In this document: piece by piece, positions 47,286 to 59,840 of the stretch
Numbering within the stretch: position 1 is the first letter of the stretch
How the letters are laid out: every line of letters starts with the position of its first letter
Source: Magnolia sinica
Taxonomy: Eukaryota; Streptophyta; Magnoliopsida; Magnoliales; Magnoliaceae
Assembly: GCF_029962835.1 (NCBI RefSeq)
Contig: NC_080573.1
Location: 36,821,001 to 36,885,000 of the forward strand
DNA length: 64,000 nucleotides
Reading direction: 5' to 3'
Position numbers and translations under genes: made by a program
Notes under the pieces: generated by a model
The model's input: the letters and a program-made list of their open reading frames with translations, nothing else
Databases searched by the model: none
Told to the model about the DNA's origin: nothing

Positions 47286-47599
47286 ATCGACGTCAAAGTT
47301 CGGGGGAGTACAAGGGAAGTAAATTCAAGATTGAAGAAGCATCTCTATAAAAGCATAACAACGGGGCTCAATCCAACAAAGTAAGGGTTTAAGTTTAAGT
47401 TCAAATATACTCTTTCCTTGTGTAGGATTAAGTATAGAGTTTGGGAACCAAACTCAAATAGGTCATTATTTAAGACCGCCACCGGACATGGGTGTGTACT
47501 TGTTAGTCTCTGTGGGAGCCTTCAACGGGAGTATATGTAGGTCCTTAGTGAAATTGCATGGAATGAGATACTATGACTACGTGCAGAAGCTTGACGAAT

Positions 47600-49772
47600 C
47601 TAAGGAATGATGGTTAAATCCTATAGTAGGGGGTGATTAGGACCAATTAAAATTTTTGTCTTTAAACCTAAATGTTTACTTAAGCTAATATGCAAATTAA
47701 GCTAAGAAAAATAATTAACTATAAGGCTTCTAAGCCAATAGAGGGTCCAATCACATAGACTTCGCCAATATCATGTTTTTTTCTTGATCCAGCTTTCTCT
47801 ATGAGGAGACGACTCTGGATTCCCCATTTTAAAGAGCTGGAAAGGAAAAACCTAGCACGGCAAAAGCAATCCTAAGAAAAATGAGCGATAGTATTTAGGA
47901 TTTGGAGAAGAGACCAGAAAATACCTGGGATTTGGCCAATTTCGGTCAGGTAGCTCTCTAGCCGAACTTAGGTAAGAAAAGAAGAAGAGATCGTCTAATA
48001 GGAAATAGTGTAGTGAAGGTTTTTAAATAACCAAGCGTGGCTTGATTTCTGTCAGACCGAACATATGTTCGGTCAGATCGAAATCTTCTAGAGCACAAAA
48101 ATTTCAAAAATAAATTCAAATATTCAGCTCAGACTGAAGGTAAGTTCAGTTGGACCAAAATATCCTTGGAACATAGAAAATTATAAGAAACAGATTTACC
48201 TATATATATATATATGTGTGTTCTAAGACTAGATTCCATGATATGTGGAGTGAAAATCTTGAATGGAATTACTAAAATGACTAGAGGCCAAAAATTAACA
48301 TTTAGAGCAAACATAAGGCTTAATCCTTTGATTTAACTATGTGTTCAAGTATGAGGTTGAAAGCATTAAATTCAATAATAAAGCTCATATAGGAGGCATG
48401 GTCCTCTGATATACAAATTCAGCTCAAATGGATCTCTACGATCACCTCCTTGTGGAGTTATGGTCTCCCAAATTCCTTGGGAGGGATGATGTGATGTGAG
48501 CCGATAGGATGCACATTTGGCTTTTATATTTCATATTAGAGGAGTCATCTGAAATGGATTCGGATTCCTCCATATCATCCCATGTTGCCGCCATTACCTT
48601 GTCTTTAGATGTTGTTTTACAAGGGCAATCAGGGGCAATATGTCCATAATCTCCACAGTTGTAACATTGGACCTTTTTAGTGGATTTTTCTTTATGTTTG
48701 TTCACTTTCTAGTAAATTTGAGAAATTTCTTAAGTGTATTAGTTAATTCCTATTCATCCACATCATCACTATCACTTTATAATTTAATTTTTTTTAAGTT
48801 TATGTGAATGCCTATATGATGATTTGAGGATGACCAGTTTCTTACTTTTAGAAGGGATCTTAAAGTGTAGTTCAAATGTTTGTAGAGAACCCACCAGTTC
48901 TTCTACCTTTGTTTTATCAATATTTCTACACTCTTCAATGGTGGTGAATTTATAATTGAAGCATTCCGGTAGGAATCGCAATATTTTCCTATAAATTTTA
49001 GGTACCAGAACTTTTTCTCTAAGTCCCAACGTGGAGTTATATATGTCATTCAATTTTGTATAAAACTCCATAAAAGATTCATGTTCATCCATTTTTATGT
49101 TTTCAAATTGAGTTGTTAAGAGCTGCAGCCTTAACTTCTTTACTGTGCTTGTTCCGTCACGGGTTGTTTTCAATAAATCTCATGCTTCTTTTAAAGTTCT
49201 ACATATACTAATTTGATTAAATACCTCTTGTGAAATTGCACAGTAAATGACATTCATGGCTTGGGCCTCACATGTTTTCATCTTTTTTTCATGGTCATTC
49301 CACATGACTTTTAGTTTGGGTCTAGAGATGGTGGTGCCATTATCAAGTACTACTTGTTCAGTTGGTGGCACATATCCATTTTCAAAAATTTTCCCAACGT
49401 CATGGTCCAAATACTGTAAAAAATAATTCATTCTTGCTTTCCAATATGCATAGTTTAAACCATCTCAAAGATGGGTGATCGAGAGACCAATGTTTCTTCT
49501 CCTTTGGCCATAGTTCCAACTTCAGTTTAGAATCTCCATCTAGGTTGTTAAGCCCTTCAAGAGGAACCCGCTTTAACACCAACTGAAATTGTGGTAGAAC
49601 CGTTGTGTAGAAGTATGGAATTAGTCCAAATGTCGTAGAGGGGGTGAATAGGACTTTTTCAAAAATTATTTTCTTATAACAACAAACAATACCTAACTTC
49701 AATCAAGATCAGTAAGGTAAAGTAACTCTATGGCTTCCAAGCCAATAGAGGGTCCAAACACATATGCTACAC
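47600..49772 (-). mobile_element. Decayed Ty1/copia element with gag and two LTR pieces
   Basis: GTAG.GGGGTGA.TAGGAC and CAAGCCAATAGAGGGTCCAA occur both at 47622-47755 and 49636-49757, so parts of the two LTRs are present. Gag lies between (48442-49431, -), with a degenerate tRNA-Met-type primer site at 49563-49582 (- strand TTGGTGTTAAAGCGGGTTCC). No pol region remains. The higher LTR is cut by the hAT element at 49773. Confidence 0.7.
48442..49431 (-). pseudogene. Copia gag remnant with CCHC zinc knuckle
   Basis: On -, MNYFLQYLDHDVGKIFENGY (49431) is the N-terminal gag domain. LQLLTTQFENIKMDEHESF and FMEFYTKLNDI follow after a stop, and CYNCGDYGHIAPDC (about 48630-48670) is an intact C-x2-C-x4-H-x4-C knuckle. 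Three frames with stops; a short non-coding gap lies between 48705 and 48784. Confidence 0.85.
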
Positions 49773-50431
49773 CGGTGTTCGAGTTGTCGGTATCGCTACA
49801 AGTTTATTTGGTGGAAATAAAGATATAATATCGTTATCGCCGATAATATCGCCGATAACCGGAAATGTAGGGAAAAAGGGGGAAATATGGGGAAAATGAT
49901 GGAATTTTTTAGTGAAACTTCAGGACATGCCTAAATACACATATTTACATATTCAGGAATGAAAATTTTGCAAAAAGAATGCATTAAATTAGAAGTTTCC
50001 ATTTAATGGGGGCCAAAAAGTATGCGTTGTCGTAAGAAATCACTCAAATAGTAACCAAAATTAGTTTATATAATACAAATGCAAGCTTACAACAATTAAG
50101 AAATGCAAAAGTAAGTAAATTGACAAAAATACACATTTCTGGCCATGTTTCATCCCCACATAGAGTGACGAGGTAGCTCGTAATCATTGTCCGGATCCCG
50201 TGGCAGTTGAGAATAGTACTACTGCACAACATATTGGCAGTACTGTTCCCAGGTCATCCTCTGCTCGTACCAATTGAGGAACTCTCTTATGTACCTTTGA
50301 TAGTCATCCTCCCCAAACTGTACGAGTACGCATAGATGTGGGAATTGCGTGACATACATCGACGACATTTCCTGAGCAGGGTACTGAGGGAATAGATCAA
50401 GTCCAACCCCGACTCCTTGATAGTATTACTG

Positions 50432-53400
50432 TCAGTCATATGGGTACCCCGAATATCCTCCTGTCAAAGGGTCATGACTTGAAGAACTATCTTCTAGTTG
50501 CCTGTAGATGGATGACTGAATGTCAGAGCTGTCATAGCCATACCCGTGATATCCCCCATAAGCATAAGGTGGGACAGAGGTGGAGCTCCCCTGATCTGAA
50601 CTTATGTCCATAGATGACATGCTGCGTGTGAGAGCATCAGCCGCGGAGCGTCCGGCTTTCTTCTTTGAACGATGCTCGAACATATATCTGGGCTCTGATG
50701 CTCTCACCCTAGATGGTGGACGAGATCCATGGTCCTCATCCTGAGTAGCATGGTCAAAGCTCTGCTCCTCAGTGAACTGGCCAACGGATCGTTGGCTCTG
50801 AGCTGTCGTGTACCCCCCACCACTGCCACCCCCACCCCCACTAGTACCACCTATACTAGTGTCGGTGCCTCCGTCCCCTCCCTCATCACCGTCGTCATCG
50901 TCGTCGTCATCCCCAGGACCAGTGTCAAGTGGGGGTTGAGTCTCATCATCATCATCATCAATCACTACGACTTGATGATGAGGGGGCCGTGAAGATGCTT
51001 CCTCACCCTGATTGGAACGTGCCGAACTCCTCACCAAAGGATCAAAGGAGTCTGTATCCGCCTTTTGTTCCTCTACTACCTGATCGACATCGATACCCAG
51101 AGCCACTACTCCCTCGGCTACCTGTGGAGCAGGGCCTCTCTCCGCATCATCTAAATCAGCTGATTTGACCCACTCATAAAGTGGGTCCTCATCATCATCA
51201 CCTATCTGTGCCATGTTACCTATAGACAATAGGTCTAACGGGTCTTGATTTTCCTCCATGTCTCGGTCTACCGGCAACTGCCTCTCTCTTAACTTCATTT
51301 TGTAATGGCAGTAAACAAGCTTTTGCAGCTTCTCATATGCTAGTCTGTTCCTCTTGCTGGTGTGTATGAGTGACCATGTGCTCCAATTCCTCTCACATGG
51401 TGAAGAGGACACAGTCTGTGCGAGAACACGGATTGCCAATAACTGCAGTGCGGGCGTGTCAACTCTGTACATCTCCCACCACTCACCTATATATCTATGA
51501 GGAGCTTGTTTTAGTTTGAAGTTTAAACGAAAAATGTAATTACCTAATTATGCTACCATACTCACACGGCATCATCGTTTCAGTCGATGCTTTTGCTAGT
51601 GCGGATGAGAACGTACCCCTAACATCCCTAAATCGCAACAACTGTAAACATGGATTCATAGGTCATTATTTTTAATCACACATATTTCTAGAGGCTATAA
51701 GGAAGAAAATTTATTGCATTACTTGGTTACCGAAATCTGCTTGTGCTGTCAATGCTGGGAACAATCGTTCAAACACCACGTGGACGACCATCGTCAAATC
51801 ATTATTCTCATGGAGCCGACGTTTATAATGAAATTTGGGATTCAGGTAGTATGCTGAAACCCAAATATTAGTTATACGGTTGTATTAACATGAAAATAGA
51901 AGTGATGCTTAAAGTACTCAATTGTATTAACAAACTTACCAGCTTGGTGGAGTGGATGCTCGAGAGTCCCAGTCCATTGACGATCGATGATATCAATCAC
52001 CAACTGATACGAAGTGGGGATTGCAGTCATTATCCTCTGTCTCATAATTCTCATAAGCTCATACATTGACCCCATCGAAGGCCACGTCTCATTATCTACG
52101 GCTCGTAGGACCTTATACATCGGATGCAGGAAGGAAACGACGTTGTGAACTTTATCCCAGAAGGAATCGGAAGCACTATATTCGAACAAGTCCTTGCACC
52201 GTCAGTCTTCCTCTGATTCCACTCCATGTATCTCTCGGATCTGAACAAATTTCTGAGACCCACGCAATGCCTGTATAAGCTGTCAAGTACAATGAAGTTC
52301 GTGGCGAATCGTGTTGCGCCTGGTCTAACGATGTCCCCTCCACAACACTCACGCATTACAGCCAACAACCATGAGTGATTGTATATAAAGTTTGTCACTT
52401 TCCTCGCATCCTGGATAGTTTTCCTGACAGAATCCCTCTGGCCTATCTCCTCGAGCATTAAATCAATGCAGTGTGCCGCACACGGGGTCCAATAGAGATT
52501 AAACTTCTGCATCAATTTCTTCCCTGCCTTAACGAACGCACTGCCATTGTCCGTCACAACTTGGACAACATTCTGGGACTCAACTTCTTTAATCACTTCT
52601 TTCAGGAGAGCATATATGTATTCGTGATCTTTTATTCTGGCCGATGCATCAATAGATTTGAGGAAAACCGGTTGTCCTCTACAGTACACCATGAAATTGA
52701 TAATGGACAATTTTGTGGGTCCTGTCCACCCATCACACATGATTGTTACCCCATACTGCTTCCAGTTTGGCTTGAGTCCACGTACCCAAGCCTGCATCTC
52801 CTCGTGCTCCCGATCAAGGTAGACGCCAAGAATCTTCTGTGGCGTGGGAGGCTTCACACCAGGCCCGGCACGCTGCACCTCCTCAATCATATTTTTGAAG
52901 TAAGGACTGGCTGCTGCATTTGCCGGTACATGGCTCGAGATGAACCACCTAGATATAGCGCCACCCACTTTCTCCCTGAGCCCCTTGCTCCACATTTTTT
53001 AATCTTTTTTGATTAACGCCTGCGATGGGTGCATCTGGGACACGAGCGCTTTGCGTGCGTTATAGGCCATGCCCGCTGCCTCCCTCAAATCGTCTGCTGC
53101 TCCCACCAGCCTCATGTCGGGACGTCCCAAACGGCGGCCTACTTTCATCAATCCGTCTTCTTTGCTCCCCCTCCCACTCTGAAGCCTGAGACTCACGAAT
53201 CACTTGTCTAAAATCACTCCTTTCTCGAGCTGTAACACAGTCATCGGGGTACACGATCCCCTCATCGTCGTCATCATCGTGCTCGTTGATAGCACCTAGG
53301 CTCCATCCAGTGCCTCGTAGCTCCTCCCTCATATCCCTCTCCCAATCTTTTTGCTGCAGCTTGCGTGACTTTGCTTCAGTCAACACTCTTCTCATCTCCC

Positions 53401-53602
53401 CTCTCACTGGCCTTGTTACACTTGGACAGTCTTTCACATTCTTGTATCCCCCTGCCAAATGTTCCTTTAGCCTAGACACTCCCCCACTCCGTATCGCTTG
53501 GCCACAATAGTTGCATATGGCCCCATATTTATTCCCCTCCACTGGCCGTCCGTGTTTCCATCCAATGTCCCTTGCTCCTCCTTTTCCCGATCCAGACGAC
53601 AT
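50432..53602 (-). pseudogene. hAT transposase (BED, DUF659, hAT_C), broken
   Basis: On - from ATG at 53602: a BED finger (CNYCGQ...RLKEHLAGG), an acidic run, then DUF659 and the catalytic core. The core has MCDGWT (first Asp), VVTDNGSAF (second Asp) and TPCAAHCIDLM (C-x-x-H). The hAT_C domain has SSPCERNWSTW with the catalytic Glu. Three introns fit: donor 51939/acceptor 51853, an acceptor at 51641, and donor 51565/acceptor 51486, giving HQA-YYLNPKFHYK and MMPC-EWWEMYRVD in frame. The product ends in a long Asp- and Gly-rich tail. Lesions: a frameshift at 53.1-53.2 kb, an in-frame TAA just before MWSKGLREK (52.99 kb), and a frameshift near 52.2 kb. Hence probably inactive. Confidence 0.88.
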
Positions 53603-53779
53603 TTTGCTCCCTATAGTATACAAATTTGCAATAATCGACAAAAAAAAAAGTGCATCGGCTAGTATTCAGTGTAATAAGCCCAAATCATTTCAAGGGCTAA
53701 GATGTTAGATCAAATCAAAATTTCATATAAATTACAATTGAGAAAAGAGTTTGCAGATTACATACTAAGTAAACTTTAT

Positions 53780-56510
53780 GGGGCCTATTGTGATTTATAC
53801 ATACAACATGATGGGTCCATGTAAATAAAGGGTGGACGTTATCTCCCAACTTGTTCCCTCTGGTGTAGCCCATTTATTTAACTGATCATCCTGATTTTTG
53901 GAAATTTGATGTATTTATTCTATATCTACGCCGTTCATCTATTTTTGTATTTAATTATAGAGTACTTGAAAAAAAAATGAAACAGATATAGTGTCAGGTG
54001 GACAATGCAAAAGGAAATAGTTGTGATTGTACGGTCCACCGTTAAACACTTATTAGGGGCCATAGTAGTTTCCGAAGAAGCTGATATTTTTGTTTTCACT
54101 TCATCTATCTCTATGTTAACTTATGAATAGTATGGATCTCAAAAATACATCACTGTGGGCCCTATAAATGTTTCAGCGGTGGGTGTGACGGCTCCCACGG
54201 TTTTCTGTGGTGGGTCCACTTGAAATTTAGATCTATCTCATTCTCTTTGTAATGCCATAAAACCACGTCTACAGATGGTTGTACGGTATGGATACAACAC
54301 ATGCATCATGGTGGGGTCCACAGAGCTTGGTGACGTCACTTCAGTAGCCATTTGGCAACTAACCTTGTTAGTATCTAATCCGCGCCTGACTCAAAGTTTA
54401 GGCCGTCTGGCAGTCGGTGCTCTGTGGGCCCACCATGATGTATATGTTTCATCCATTCCGTTCATCCATTTTTACAGACCATTTTAGGGCTTTATACCAA
54501 AAATGATAGGAATATAAATCTCAGGTGGACCACACCACAGGAAAATAATAGTGATTGGATATCCACCATTAAAATCCTCCTAAGGACAGCTATACTGTTT
54601 ATTTGACATCCAATCTGTTGATTAAGTAATAAAGATCCAGATGAAGGATAAAACCAAAGATATTTTTGTTCCAAAACTTTTATGGCCCTCAAAAAGTTTT
54701 TAATGGTTGAAGTTTATTCAACACTGTTTTCGATAATGTGGTCCACTTGAGACTGTTATATACCTCAGTTATAGTATTATTTTATAAAATGATGTAGGAA
54801 AATAGATGGACGGTATGGATGAAACACATTCATCATGGTGGGGCCCATAGAGCACCGACCACCAACCATTAGGGGGGTAGGGGCCGTAACCAGTCCGTTT
54901 CTTATGGCTATGGCTCTGGCTACGGCTCTTATCAGCAGCCAATCCACCCCAAATCGCGTTGCGTACCGCGTACGCTCTTATTGTGCTGAGTAAACTCAGT
55001 TGGGCCCACTGTGAATTTATGTGACTTATCCACACCTTCCATACGTTTTTCCATCTCATTTTAGGCGTTAAGCCCAAAAATGAATCTTATACAAATCTCA
55101 AGTGGACCATACCACTGGAAACATTGGAAATAATGATTTCCAACCGTTGAAACCTTTCTATGCCCCAAAGTGTTGTTTATTTTTCATCCAAACTGTTCAT
55201 AAGATCAAAAAAACATGGATGAAAGGAAAAAACAAATATAATCTTGATCCAAAACTTCCGTGGCCCCCAAGAATTTTTCAACGGTATAACTTCAATTCAC
55301 ACTGTTTCCTGTGGTGTGGTCCATTTTAGCATTTTATATCCTTCGGTTTTTATATGAAGCCATAAAATTATCTTGTAAAATGGATGGACAGACTGGATAA
55401 AATACATAAATCACGGTGGACCCCAGAGAGTTTACACAGCACACTTAGCGTCTACTGCATCGCGACGCAATCCGCTTCCAACCACTCCCCTTTCAACGGC
55501 AGCGCTGTTCCTGCGCTGCAAGCTCGGGTGGGGCCCACTTTGTGATGTTTGTGAAAAATCCTCCCCATCCATCTGTTTTGTGAGTTCATTTTAGGACTTG
55601 ATACCAAAACGAAACGTATCTAAAGCTCAAGTGATCCTGAAACGTGATAATTAAATGTCCAAGTTGAAATATTCGTGGGGCCACGAAGTTTTGATTTATG
55701 CCAATATTTTTATTTTCAGTTCATCCCAATAGTAAAAACGTTATTAACCAGTACGGATGACATCTAAACATCACGGTGGAACCAGGGAAGGTTTCAACGG
55801 TAGAATTTGCCTAACCACATTTTCCTATAATACGGCTCACTTGAGCTTTAGAAACGGATTGGCTACTCCCTGCCATTCTCTGTGGGCCCCACCATGATGT
55901 ACGTGTTTCATCCATGCCATCCATCTATTTTTATAGATAATTTTATATTATTATATAAAAAAAAGAGGTATATCCCAATCTCAATTGGACCACATTACAA
56001 GAAACAGTGTTGAATGAACTTTGACCATTAAAAACTTTTTGGGGGCCATAAAGGTTATGGAACAACTTGATCTTTGTTTTTTTCCTTAATCTGGGTTTGT
56101 ATGACCTAATTAACAGATTGGATGTCAAATAAATTGTACAGTGGGCCTTAGGAAGATTAAAATGATGGATATCCAATTACTATTATTTTCCTATGGTGTG
56201 GTCCACCTGAGATTTTTATACATCTCAATTTTGGGATAAAGCCCTACAATGATCTGTAAAAATGGATGAACGGAGTGGATAATATACATACATCATGGTG
56301 GGGCCCACATATATCATGGCTGGACCATACCGCAAGAAACAGTTGAATTGCACGCCTACCGTTGGAAATTTGTTGGGGGCTACAGAAGTTTTGTATATGC
56401 TTCAATTTTGGGCTCATCCCCTTGAATTAGATGGAAAAACGGATGGACGGCTTAGATAGACCACATACAATCAAACTGGGCCCAACTGAGTTTAGTCGGT
56501 ACGATAGGAG
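53780..56510. mobile_element. Cluster of family M Mutator-like foldback MITEs
   Basis: At least five copies or half-copies lie nose to tail: about 53780-54400, 54405-54870, 54940-55470, 55500-55850 (half) and 55852-56320, then a half to 56510. Each shows GGGCCCAC..TGATGTATGTGT...CC.TCCATC.ATTTT at one side and its inverse at the other. GTACGCTC(T/C)TAT and TAAACTCAGTTGGGCCCA near 54965 recur inverted near 56475-56515, so one outer element seems to enclose the later ones. The whole cluster lies within the hAT element. Confidence 0.75.
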
Positions 56511-57414
56511 CGTACTCCTCAGTCGCACCAGTGCATCCGTCCCCTTCTCCTCCCAGGGCGAGAGAAGCTTTCGCATTCACGGGATTTTCGTGAGAGGGAT
56601 TTTCGCTCGGCGAAATCCGATTTCTCAGTGCGACTTGCGAGAGCCATTTTCGTTCAGTGCGAAATCCGATTTCCCAGTGCGAGAGGGATTTTTGCTCGAA
56701 GGAAGAAATTAAAAACCCCTAAAGAGGGGAGATGACGAGATAAGAGGGGTTTCGCGTACCTGTTCCAGCTCCGGTTCCGACTTCCGATTAACCAGATACT
56801 CTGTAATTTTTTTTCCCCGATATTCCCGATATTTATCAGAGAAAAGAGGGAGGGGTAGGTAGCTACAGTTTTCTCGTGGGGTTTGTGGCTACAGTTGAGA
56901 TTCCGAAAATATCGGACGGACGCCGATAATATCTCCCAATATTTCGTCGATAATGCATATTCCGATAATATCGCCCATCTCAAAAAAGTCGCCGATATTT
57001 CGCCGATTTTTTTACAACAACTGGCAGAGAAACGAATTTAGGAGGTATCGGTGTCGCAGCGCTGGTGACACCGATATTATCGTTGATATTATCGACAATT
57101 CGCCGATAACTAGAACACTGCCTCCACCCTCTCTAACCTCCTTGTTGTAACCGGAGCCGTCTTCGGAGGTTTCCCAGCAACGATTGGAGGTAAGTATTAA
57201 ATCACACTTATAATATAGGGTTTCAATAAAGCATAATTAGATCAATGCATAAAGAGCAATCCCAAACACAATCATATATATAGTGGTTCAGCTATGTGCA
57301 TACTCCACTCTCGGTTGACGCACTCAAGCCTAGATTGTGCCGGATTTAACTACCAATGGTTTTAAATCAGGTTGACCATAAACCTTTACAACCTACATAA
57401 GTTTACTTAAGGAG

Positions 57415-57775
57415 TCTACTGCACAAGGCAAATAATTCCTATGCAAGGACATAACCAGGAGCCTACACAAGGCTACCTATGCCTACACAAGGCGAAGCTT
57501 ACACAAGGCTAACAAGTCCTATATAAGGACATAACCAGGAGCCTACACAAGGCTACTTGTGCCTACACAAGGATAACAAGTCCTACACAAGGACATAATC
57601 AGGAGCCTACACAAGACTATTAATGCTTATGCAAGGCAATCACAAGTGCCTACACAAGGCACACTATGCCTACACAAGGCAATAATTTCCTACACGAGGA
57701 CTCCATGTATTCTCCCCCGGAGGCCTATAAAGGTCTTAGTATATTAACCACTGAATACGAGTCCTACACAAGGAA
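57415..57775 (+). repeat. CCTACACAAGG minisatellite
   Basis: GCCTACACAAGGC and TCCTACACAAGGA units alternate about 18 times, joined by ATAACCAGGA and TAACAAG spacers, a higher-order unit of about 60 bases. It follows a stretch (57270-57310) with TATAGTGGTTCAGC, like a copia LTR. Confidence 0.85.
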
Positions 57776-57869
57776 AGATCTTCAGGGTCACTGGACTCTA
57801 ACGATGACAACTTACTTGTCTGATTGAGCCCTGCTTGTTTCACCTTTAGGGTTGTTTGATCTTCGTTAT

Positions 57870-59170
57870 TTGTTGAAATATTGCATATTTCTCCTATTTA
57901 TATCTTGGTTTTATGAACATGATAATGCATAATAAGTATATTTTATACATGTTTGTATTGCAAGGTGAATCTAAGAGCTTGGATTGAAAAGAGTATTAAT
58001 AGCATGGATTTGATGCTTAAAATCACCAAGGCAAATGATAGATATTAGAAGACCAAGATTGAAGAATTCACATGCCAAAGATCCAAGGAAACCAAGTGAG
58101 AAATGAAGAGAATCAAAGATTTAAAGTGAAGAAAAGGAATTTGTGTGAAATTCAACTAGCCCAAGTTCTATTTCGACTAACCCAAGTTCTAGTTCGACTA
58201 GCCCAAGAAACTTCGGCTCGAACTCCAGCAACATTATCTTTCAAATTCGCGTGAAGTTCGACTAGTCAAAGATTCCACTTGACCAATCAAAGATTTCTCT
58301 CGACTAGTCGAAGGTTACATAGATTTTGCGCAGGCTGCGTAAATTTAAGGCGATTTCCGGAGTTTTCCAACTCGGTGCGAAAGTTGGAGTTCCCCAACTA
58401 TGCATATGAGTTCCTAGGATGCTCCAAAGCATCTTCTAAGGTTTAAGGAGAGGAGCAAAAGGGTGATGAGCCGCCACCAAGAGTTTTCTTCTTCTTCCTT
58501 AGTTTGTTTTTATTCTTTCCTTAAGAGATTTCTATTTAATCCTGTCTATAGTTAACTAAACTTCTTAGCTAGGGCTAAGAGGTGAAGCTTGTATCGTGAT
58601 TGGGATGTTTACATTTCTTTGATTCATATTTTTATTGAACTCCATTAATTTTTTAGTTTGATTTTAAGGAATATTTTCAGTTTTATATGGTTTGTTGTAA
58701 ATCAAATTACAATAAACGTTGCGATAGCTTTGAATATCTTCTTTTCTTATTTGAGATTGTGGGATTGGTAAATCCTGTTGTTTACCATCATCTCATGGGC
58801 ATGGTAGGGCGATGAAATCCTTTCCAATCCTCACAATCCTCATCCATTGAGAATTAGGTTAATGAAAGTTCAGATTTGATTTAATTGCTATATTTTCCAA
58901 TTGGATAGGACAGGACTCCAATTCTAATTGTGTTACTTGAATCAAGCAAGATAGCATCTTAATTGCTACAAGTGGATCCTTGGCACCCTAGTTCCCACCT
59001 ATAAATTCACAAGTTTCAATTACATCATTCACAATAACTCTTTCTAATTATTCATATTTAAATTTGCATATTCTAGTTCTAGTTCTAGTTACTTTCAGAA
59101 ACGTACGAGATTAGTCCCTGTGGATTCGACCTTGGTCTCACCGAGATTATTACTACATCGCGACCCTACA
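57870..59170 (+). mobile_element. LTR-like repeat, relative of 45120-46265
   Basis: Same word order as the 45.1 kb copy. It contains repeated TTCGACTAG(C/T)C words (58155-58310). It ends with TCCCTGTGGATTCGACC and TTTGGGGTTGCG, which suits the 3' side of a gypsy LTR. No coding part adjoins, so a solo LTR is likely. Confidence 0.6.
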
Positions 59171-59259
59171 TTTGGGGTTGCGAATACTCTCCCATGCTTC
59201 AATTAGCTCCCGATGCTCCCCCAATCATGTTGTTGCTACTTCGCCAAGGCTTCAACTCT

Positions 59260-59535
59260 ACGATTAATCTCCTTGCATTTGATTCTTCTTCAAGATGACC
59301 AAGGTGGTGGGAGTGGGTTGAATCTCCTACAACTAATGGGAAGTTGTTTATCCTAAGTAATTCAACTGATGGACATTCTAGAGTATCATAGAGATTATAG
59401 ATATGCCTATAAGGTTGGTCTCAATACTCTAGAGAAGGCATGAGATCATGTTCTTCCTTAATAGAAGCATGGAATGTTTATTTGAGTGATGAATCACAAG
59501 GAAGAAGACATGAATTTCAATGGGAAAGAGTTCTA
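59260..59535 (-). repeat. Inverted partner of 46985-47285
   Basis: The sequence is the reverse complement of the 47 kb stretch with moderate divergence. Its identity is unknown, probably LTR or leader of a retroelement. Confidence 0.65.
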
Positions 59536-59639
59536 GGCTATAGATTAGACTTGGAGTGCACTAGAGTCTTTAAACTACCAAAGTCTATGCTCTTCATAAA
59601 GATCAGGATGCTATTTTTATAAGGAAAAAGTTCCAACGG

Positions 59640-59840
59640 ATCTTTAACAGCTATATTTCGGTTGCACCGAGGAGGTCTTCGGTCGCACCGAACTATCTTC
59701 AGTCGGACCAAATTTATGTTCAGTCGGGACCAAAGTTGCCATTCATTTAGACCGAGTCCAACCGAACAGTGGCCAAATTTTCTTGTTTTGTTTTTGCCCT
59801 GCAATGGCCTGATTCAGTCGGACCGAAGGTTGCTGATCTC
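59640..59840. repeat. Degenerate TTCGGTC(G/A)(C/G)ACCGA repeat
   Basis: TTCGGTTGCACCGA, TTCGGTCGCACCGA and CAGTCGGACC-type words recur six or more times. Similar but fewer words are at 48045-48155 in the copia element, supporting a common LTR family. Confidence 0.55.

Larger units (their letters stand above)
49773..57120 (-). mobile_element. hAT transposon with broken transposase, invaded by MITEs
   Basis: Termini CGGTGTTCGAG (49773) and, inverted, CAGTGTTCTAG (57120) resemble the CAGTGTTCGAA ends of the intronic relative at 21703. Both subterminal regions are dense in CGATA/TATCG words. The transposase gene runs on -. About 2.7 kb of foldback MITEs (53780-56510) sit between the gene start and the right end, so the original element was about 4.6 kb. 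Flanking octamers TGCTACAC and CCTCCACC do not match convincingly, so the right boundary is less sure. Confidence 0.75.

Noticed and set aside
50729-51168. Frames on + across the hAT tail (His- and Thr-rich)
   Set aside because: Antisense to the acidic and Gly-rich tail of the hAT transposase.
52471-53016. 181-codon + strand frame
   Set aside because: Antisense to the DUF659/catalytic region, which shows clear hAT motifs on -.
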